In this document: in pieces, positions 59,207-64,000 of the stretch | How the letters are laid out: each line of letters opens with the position of its first letter | Numbering within the stretch: position 1 is the stretch's first letter | Source of the DNA: Rotaria sordida | Taxonomy: Eukaryota; Rotifera; Eurotatoria; Philodinida; Philodinidae | Length of the DNA stretch: 64,000 nucleotides | Reading direction: 5' to 3' | NCBI GenBank assembly: GCA_905250125.1 | Contig: CAJNOL010000701.1 | Location: 46,174-110,173, forward strand | Position numbers and translations under genes: made by a program | The notes under the pieces: generated by a model | The model's database searches: none | Seen by the model: the letters and a program-made list of their open reading frames with translations, nothing else | Told to the model about the DNA's origin: nothing

Positions 59207-60122
59207 ATGTTGTGGCATTTTATCAGAAAAAATATTATTCAAAAAAGCCCACATATTATTCCTATTTGTTCAATGTCATCATCATCATCATCATCGTCTA
59301 ATGAAATATTTACAAATGAACGTATTCGAAAACGTTTAATACCTTATCTTGATAAAACACCAGATTATGTTGATGAACTTTCTCAAACTATACCAAGATT
59401 AAAACGATCACGACGAGCATCTATTCTTGTTCCTCTTTATTGTAATCAAATAACAAATAAAATAGAAGTTCTACTTATGAAACGATCAGAAAAAATGCGA
59501 TCACATACAGGAATGATTGGTTAGTAATAATATTCAATCGTTCACAAAAAGTAAAAATTTCTTTTATTTTTTCTTCTAATATTCTAAAGCTTTTCCTGGT
59601 GGAATGGTTGATCTAACTGATCGTGATTCAATTCATACAGCTCAACGTGAAGCTGAAGAAGAAATAGGTCTTGAACCACATCAATATTCAATAGTTGGTT
59701 GTCTTCTTCCAATAACGGATTTTCGTCTTGTTATAATAACACCTGTTGTTGCTTTACTTCATTCACCAAAATTTGTTGATTTTCGTTTAGACGTTAATGA
59801 AGCATCAGATGCATTTTATGTTGATCTTGAACAATTTCTTTTTGGAAATGAAAATTATAAAATGTTAGAAGTTGGAGATGATTTTGTAACACATCATTTT
59901 AATATTAATAAATATCATATATGGGGTGTTACTGCTTATCAATTAATATTAATAGCAACATTAATTTATCAACGTACACCACAATTTCCAGTTTTTCGTC
60001 ATGAACAATATTTAAATTTACAACAGATAAAACAACAACAAATGGATTTTTTTCGATTATGTGTTGATTATCGAAATAGAGACAAAATAAAAGAAAATAA
60101 TAAAGAAAAAAGTCGTTTATAA
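59207..60122 (+). CDS. Nudix hydrolase, coenzyme A diphosphatase-like (NUDT7/NUDT8 type)
   Basis: Two exons, 59207-59519 and 59590-60122, join at phase 1 to give 281 aa. The family hydrolyses CoA and acyl-CoA to 3',5'-ADP and phosphopantetheine. The core begins at RRASILVPLYC (about 63-73), then HTGMIAFPGGMVDLTDRDS, and TAQREAEEEIGL completes the Nudix box; the downstream strands read IVGCLLPITDFRLVIITPVVAL and DFRLDVNEASDAFYVDL. AFPGGMVD..D preceding REAEEEIGL is the CoA-pyrophosphatase variant of the Nudix motif. The join across the intron restores the conserved G-M-I-A-F-P-G-G. The N-terminus (MLWHFIRKNIIQK) is basic and hydrophobic and may target mitochondria; no C-terminal SKL is present, which argues against a peroxisomal NUDT7. 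A longer start at 59102 is possible but overlaps a low-complexity 5' region. Confidence 0.85.
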
Positions 60123-61749
60123 ATTTTATTCAGAGAATTTTCTTTTTCTTTTATCTTTTTTCTTTAGTTTAAAGTAATATGTATTATTTGTTTGATATTG
60201 TTTTGATTATTTTATCATATAAAAAAAAACAAAACAATAAGAATTTCACTTAAACTTAAGTAGAAACATTACAAGACAAATATACGATTCTCTTTTTTTT
60301 TCTACAGTGTTAAAGTTACATAATTATTTGAAGAGAGAATATACTTTTGTTTAATATTTTCGCTATCAAATATGCAATATTATTGTCATTGTACTAAAAT
60401 TTACTCAAAACACTTGGAACTTTTAACTAATCGAATCAAAATAATGGCAATGTTGTTTATTTGTGTCATGTCCACGAAAAAAAACATCATCAATAAAACT
60501 GAATAATCACATTCATCAAGAACAATCGACAGTGCTGTATTAATTCTACAGTTGTTTACAATAAAAAATACCTTGCATAAAACTAGAAATTTTATTTTTT
60601 GTGGGGTTTTTTGTATGAAACAGTTATAGGCTTTATTCTTTTCGGTGATAATTCTTCGATGGTTAGACAAATTAATGATCGTATAATGAAAGTGCATTTG
60701 ATTTTGTTTTAGATATATAAATATAAATTAAAAAATGTTGTATATTCATATTTACAATATTGCAACAAAGACACAAGATCAGCTAACGTTTTAAAATTAG
60801 AAAACAATGATTTACATGAGCTATCTCTATTTAAAATATCAATAAATTAAAATAAATAAATTTAATCGAATATCGAAGTAGTCAATGACACGCTACTTTA
60901 GATGTTCATCTGATAATTATCATTCACAACTTGTGAAAATTGTGAGTGGATATTGTCATTTCTTGGCATCTCGAACATATTCGTTATCCTTGTGCTTATA
61001 ACTGTTCGACTAAACCATATCAAAATATGCAAGAATGACAAAAATTATTATAATGGCAATTCTACAAGAATATATTGTTCTAGCTACTAATATATGCACA
61101 TGTTCTAATGAATACAATGAAGTATTCTGTTAATATCATGCACGTTATTTTGTTCTATTATTTAAAAATATTCTGTGCAAAATGAAAAGTTTTCTCGAGA
61201 GTATACGATGTATACATGTGAAACGCATCATATAATTGCATATATGTGATGTATCAGAAGGTTAATTCGATCTGAAATCTCTGTAAAATAATACGTAGTA
61301 TGGCGTAATGTTGTATACCATCGTAATCTGTTCATCCTGCTCTTGTCTTAATGGATGTTAACGGTCAATCATTCACATTCTTCTTCTGTTTGAACTAAAC
61401 TAATAATGAGCATCAGAGAAACAATTATTCATATGCGAATCTTCGTATTAGATCTTGATCAGTGTATTCTTATATTTTTTTTTCCGAGTGGAAATGCAAT
61501 TGATACATAAGGTTGGATCTCAAGTTTCGTTAGTATTATTGGCTTGATGATTGTTTTGAATATATGAACACATTTAGCTGCTACTTATTAGTTATCGAAT
61601 AGTCTTCATTGCTTGGGATTTAATAGCATCTACTATAGATTCTTCACATGTTCGTGAATTATCTTGTTATTATGATATATTCATGTTATGACAATTTTCA
61701 ATTTCAACATATCCTAATCTTTGTTCACTAACTCTTTTTAAAATTAATG
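60123..61749. other. Intergenic region, no gene recognised
   Basis: 3' flank of the Nudix gene, then decayed AT-rich DNA. Short stretches near 61330-61760 may belong to the 5' part of the F-box/LRR pseudogene, but stops in every frame prevent assignment. Confidence 0.45.
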
Positions 61750-62442
61750 CCTTTTTTTCTTCAAGTAATTATTGATGCTATTCCAACAATTAATTAAATA
61801 AAAGATATACGTGTCGAACATCCAAGTTTATTACTTTATTCAACAGGAGTTACCGATAAAGGATTTTTACTAAAAGATTATCAACATAAATTCAAGTCAA
61901 TTGTCACGTGTTCCATTTATTTAACTAGAAACCTTTATCTAGTTTCTAATATTCCTACTATTTTTTTCAATCTTCATCGTATTACAATTGAAGAATTTTA
62001 TTGGAGAGAAGATATTATTGAATTTTTACAAAATAATATACCAAATCTTCAATCATTATACATTCGTACTTATTCATCTATATTATATCAACAATCATTA
62101 TCAAAATATGTTTTAAAAAATGTTTCTGAACTTGATATGAATATAAATATTCATTCAATTAATATCAAATGTCTTCGACATATGTTTCCTTCTTTACAAC
62201 GATTAAGTATTCAATGGGATACTTTTCGACAATATCCATCGATTGATGGTTTTCAATGGTAAGATATTATTCAACAAAGTTGGCTTCTAATGCAAGAATT
62301 CACTTTAGATTTAAAATGTGCAAAAATTAGTGAACAATTTATAAATACATTTTATTAAAATAAATATTGGATATCAAAACAACTCATTCCAACTGTTTGG
62401 AAACCTCAGTATAATTCTCATCCAATATTAAAAGTTTTATTT
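61750..62442 (+). pseudogene. F-box/LRR-like pseudogene
   Basis: A frame with native codon use runs from about 61768: IIDAIPTIN, a stop at 61795-61797, then RVEHPSLLLYSTGV and a long open stretch rich in Leu/Ile segments (NLHRITIEEFYW, PNLQSLYIRTYS, FPSLQRLSIQWD) to FQW, where TAA replaces a sense codon at about 62261. Coding-like sequence continues past that stop (WLLMQEFTLDLKCAKISEQF) to another stop and a final PTVWKPQYNSHPIL. The composition and repeated Leu pattern resemble the intact F-box gene at 9422-11252. No F-box was found; the N-terminus appears lost. The palindromic element follows at about 62587. Confidence 0.65.
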
Positions 62443-62586
62443 TAATTATAAACAATTATTAATATAATCTTTTATTATGTGATATATTTTCCCTTTATTA
62501 ATAAATACGCATTTAGAATACAAAAGTTTATCAATTATTGTAAACAAATAAAACAGAAATTTTTATGATTGTACAGTTATATCTTG

Positions 62587-63362
62587 AAGTACAAGGTGCA
62601 TAAAAATATTTTTTTAGAGGGATAATGCTATAATTTCATATAACATCAACAACAAATTTTATACCAAATTAAAGCACATCGAAAATGGGATTCATCAATA
62701 GTAAATAGTAAGCGTTAGGGCAAGCTTTCACTATCAAATTCAAGAGTATTCCTAAAATTTTACATCATGTCAGCAGAGAAAAATTCCTTTCATGAAACAG
62801 TTCAAACTACATCTCATTTAAAATGATGAATATCAAAAAGTAATATTTATTTCTTAAGACTTGATGAATATAATCAATAACCAATATGAAGAATATTAGC
62901 ATTTTTATAGCAGGAGGATGAGACGGATACGAACATAAAATAATTTCAAATAGTTCAATATTTGTTTCCATCTTTGTCAAAACATATGAAATATGTTTTC
63001 TTAGAGTTTCTTTATCAAAACAATTGTAGTTTGTGTCTGATAGTCATTCTTTTTTAGCTTCAATTTTGATTATTGTTTCAATATCTCTAGGTCAAGTATC
63101 CAGTACTATTTCATATTTATCATTTTAAATGAGATGTGGTTTGAACTGTCTCATGAAAGGAGTTTTTCTCTGCTGATATGACAGAAAATTTTATGAACTT
63201 TTTAAATTCGATACTGAAAATTTGCTCTAACGCTTACTATTTACTATTGATGAATCCCATTTTCAACGCGCTTTCATTTCGTATACAATATGATATTGAT
63301 GTTATTTGAAATCACAGCGTTATTTCTCTGAAAAAATATTTTTATGAACCCTGCACACTGAC
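62587..63362. mobile_element. Tc1/mariner-like foldback MITE, about 775 bp
   Basis: The reverse-complemented right end reads CAGTGTGCAGGGTTCATAAA, a Tc1/mariner-like terminus; the left end is a decayed match (AGTACAAGGTGCATAAAAAT). Pairing runs inward for about 250 bp per side, including GATTCATCAATAGTAAATAG and TCATTTAAAATGAT blocks. The loop is around 62900-63100. Exact ends are uncertain by a few bases. Confidence 0.8.
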
Positions 63363-64000
63363 TTATTAATCATTCTTTTACTTATACGAGTCAATTTCAA
63401 GATAAAATGTAAACCCATATACGTTTTTCTTTGTGTTAGTATAGAGAAAAACATTGACCAGGAATATATGCCAAATAACAAGTAGGACAATAGACGAGTA
63501 ATCAATACGTCCAAAAAAAATATTACCTTGATTTTTTTTTCTATTGGAAAAAGTCTCATTAGAACGATGATCACATGGTTAATGATACTAATCATTCGAT
63601 TGATATGTATGTGTGTTTATCAACATCGGATTGGAAAAAATACATTTTGTTTATAATTATATGATGCTCAATACCTTATAATTATTGACATGATTACACG
63701 ATTTTCGTTTGGTCTGTTTACAGAATGAAAAAAAGTTTTTTATATTCATTTGATCGAAAAAATCAAATAAATTTATTTATAAATGATTGATGAATATTAA
63801 TCGATATTTCTTTAGAAATTATTTGATTCACATATTTTTTATTAATAAATTATTTTATTTATCTATCATATCGAAATCAAATAAATTTTTTTTGTTATTA
63901 ACAAGTAAACAGAAAAACAAATTTTAATTTCTATTGATATATATATATATATATTTTTTCTAATTTAATAATCAATATCTATGAAAACCAACAAAAACTA
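63363..64000. other. Right edge of the window, non-coding
   Basis: AT-rich, with a short TA microsatellite near 63935-63955. No gene was seen. Confidence 0.45.

Noticed and set aside
63320-63595. Minus-strand open frame of 91 codons
   Set aside because: It starts outside and ends in the terminal repeat of the 62.6-63.4 kb element and has low-complexity hydrophobic content.

Overview
The window is AT-rich (by eye roughly three quarters A+T) metazoan nuclear DNA. Genes are split by many introns of about 45-80 nt plus a few of 1-3 kb, codons favour A/T endings, and low-complexity Gln, Ser, Thr and Asn runs occur in several proteins. The conserved genes (XRCC4, FAM32A, SMIM12, ATG12, NMRK, FAM193, MEGF8 C-terminus) are animal genes. 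The compact genes, F-box/LRR genes and abundant short palindromic transposons suggest a bdelloid rotifer, but that taxon is an inference from style, not proved here. Splice models were built by hand, requiring GT-AG ends, matching phases and, where possible, agreement with the known family.

Layout. 0.4-4.0 kb (+): Golgi-type nucleotide-sugar glycosyltransferase. 4.6-6.1 kb (+): single-pass membrane protein with a GFE..W ectodomain (copy A). 6.1-9.4 kb: gene-poor. 9.4-11.3 kb (+): F-box/LRR-like protein, followed by a 100-N gap. 13.5-15.6 kb (+): second membrane protein of the copy A type (copy B), with a palindromic transposon in an intron and a duplicated stalk exon. 15.8-17.7 kb: nicotinamide riboside kinase (-), a small multi-pass membrane protein (+), SMIM12 (-). 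19.2-30.6 kb: a minus-strand series, transcribed in the order FAM32A, XRCC4, an RBR zinc-finger E3-ligase-like gene, then a zinc-finger/SPRY-like gene. A TRIM/RBCC-like gene lies on the opposite strand entirely inside XRCC4 intron 5. 30.6-35.2 kb: decayed transposon sequence and a broken third member of the membrane-protein family. 35.3-36.2 kb (+): unknown secreted protein. 38.1-38.8 kb (+): C2-like Pro/Gln-rich protein. 39.0-49.2 kb (-): a 15-exon FAM193 homologue. 50.0-55.9 kb (+): a short protein matching only the C-terminal part of MEGF8. 58.7-60.1 kb (+): ATG12, then a Nudix CoA-diphosphatase-like gene. 61.8-62.4 kb: F-box/LRR-like pseudogene. The rest is intergenic.

Many non-coding stretches are palindromic (foldback) MITE-like elements: TA-flanked Tc1/mariner-like ones with TACAGTG-type ends, and hAT-like ones with CAAGG ends, one of which keeps a near-perfect 8-bp target duplication. 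Most sit in introns or intergenic DNA.

The functional themes are DNA repair (XRCC4), ubiquitin signalling (F-box, RBR, TRIM), autophagy (ATG12), NAD and CoA metabolism (NMRK, Nudix) and cell-surface proteins. They are neighbours rather than a pathway operon. The most novel items are the GFE..W membrane-protein family, the gene nested in XRCC4, the stand-alone MEGF8-like C-terminus and the RBR protein whose RING2 lacks its second zinc site.
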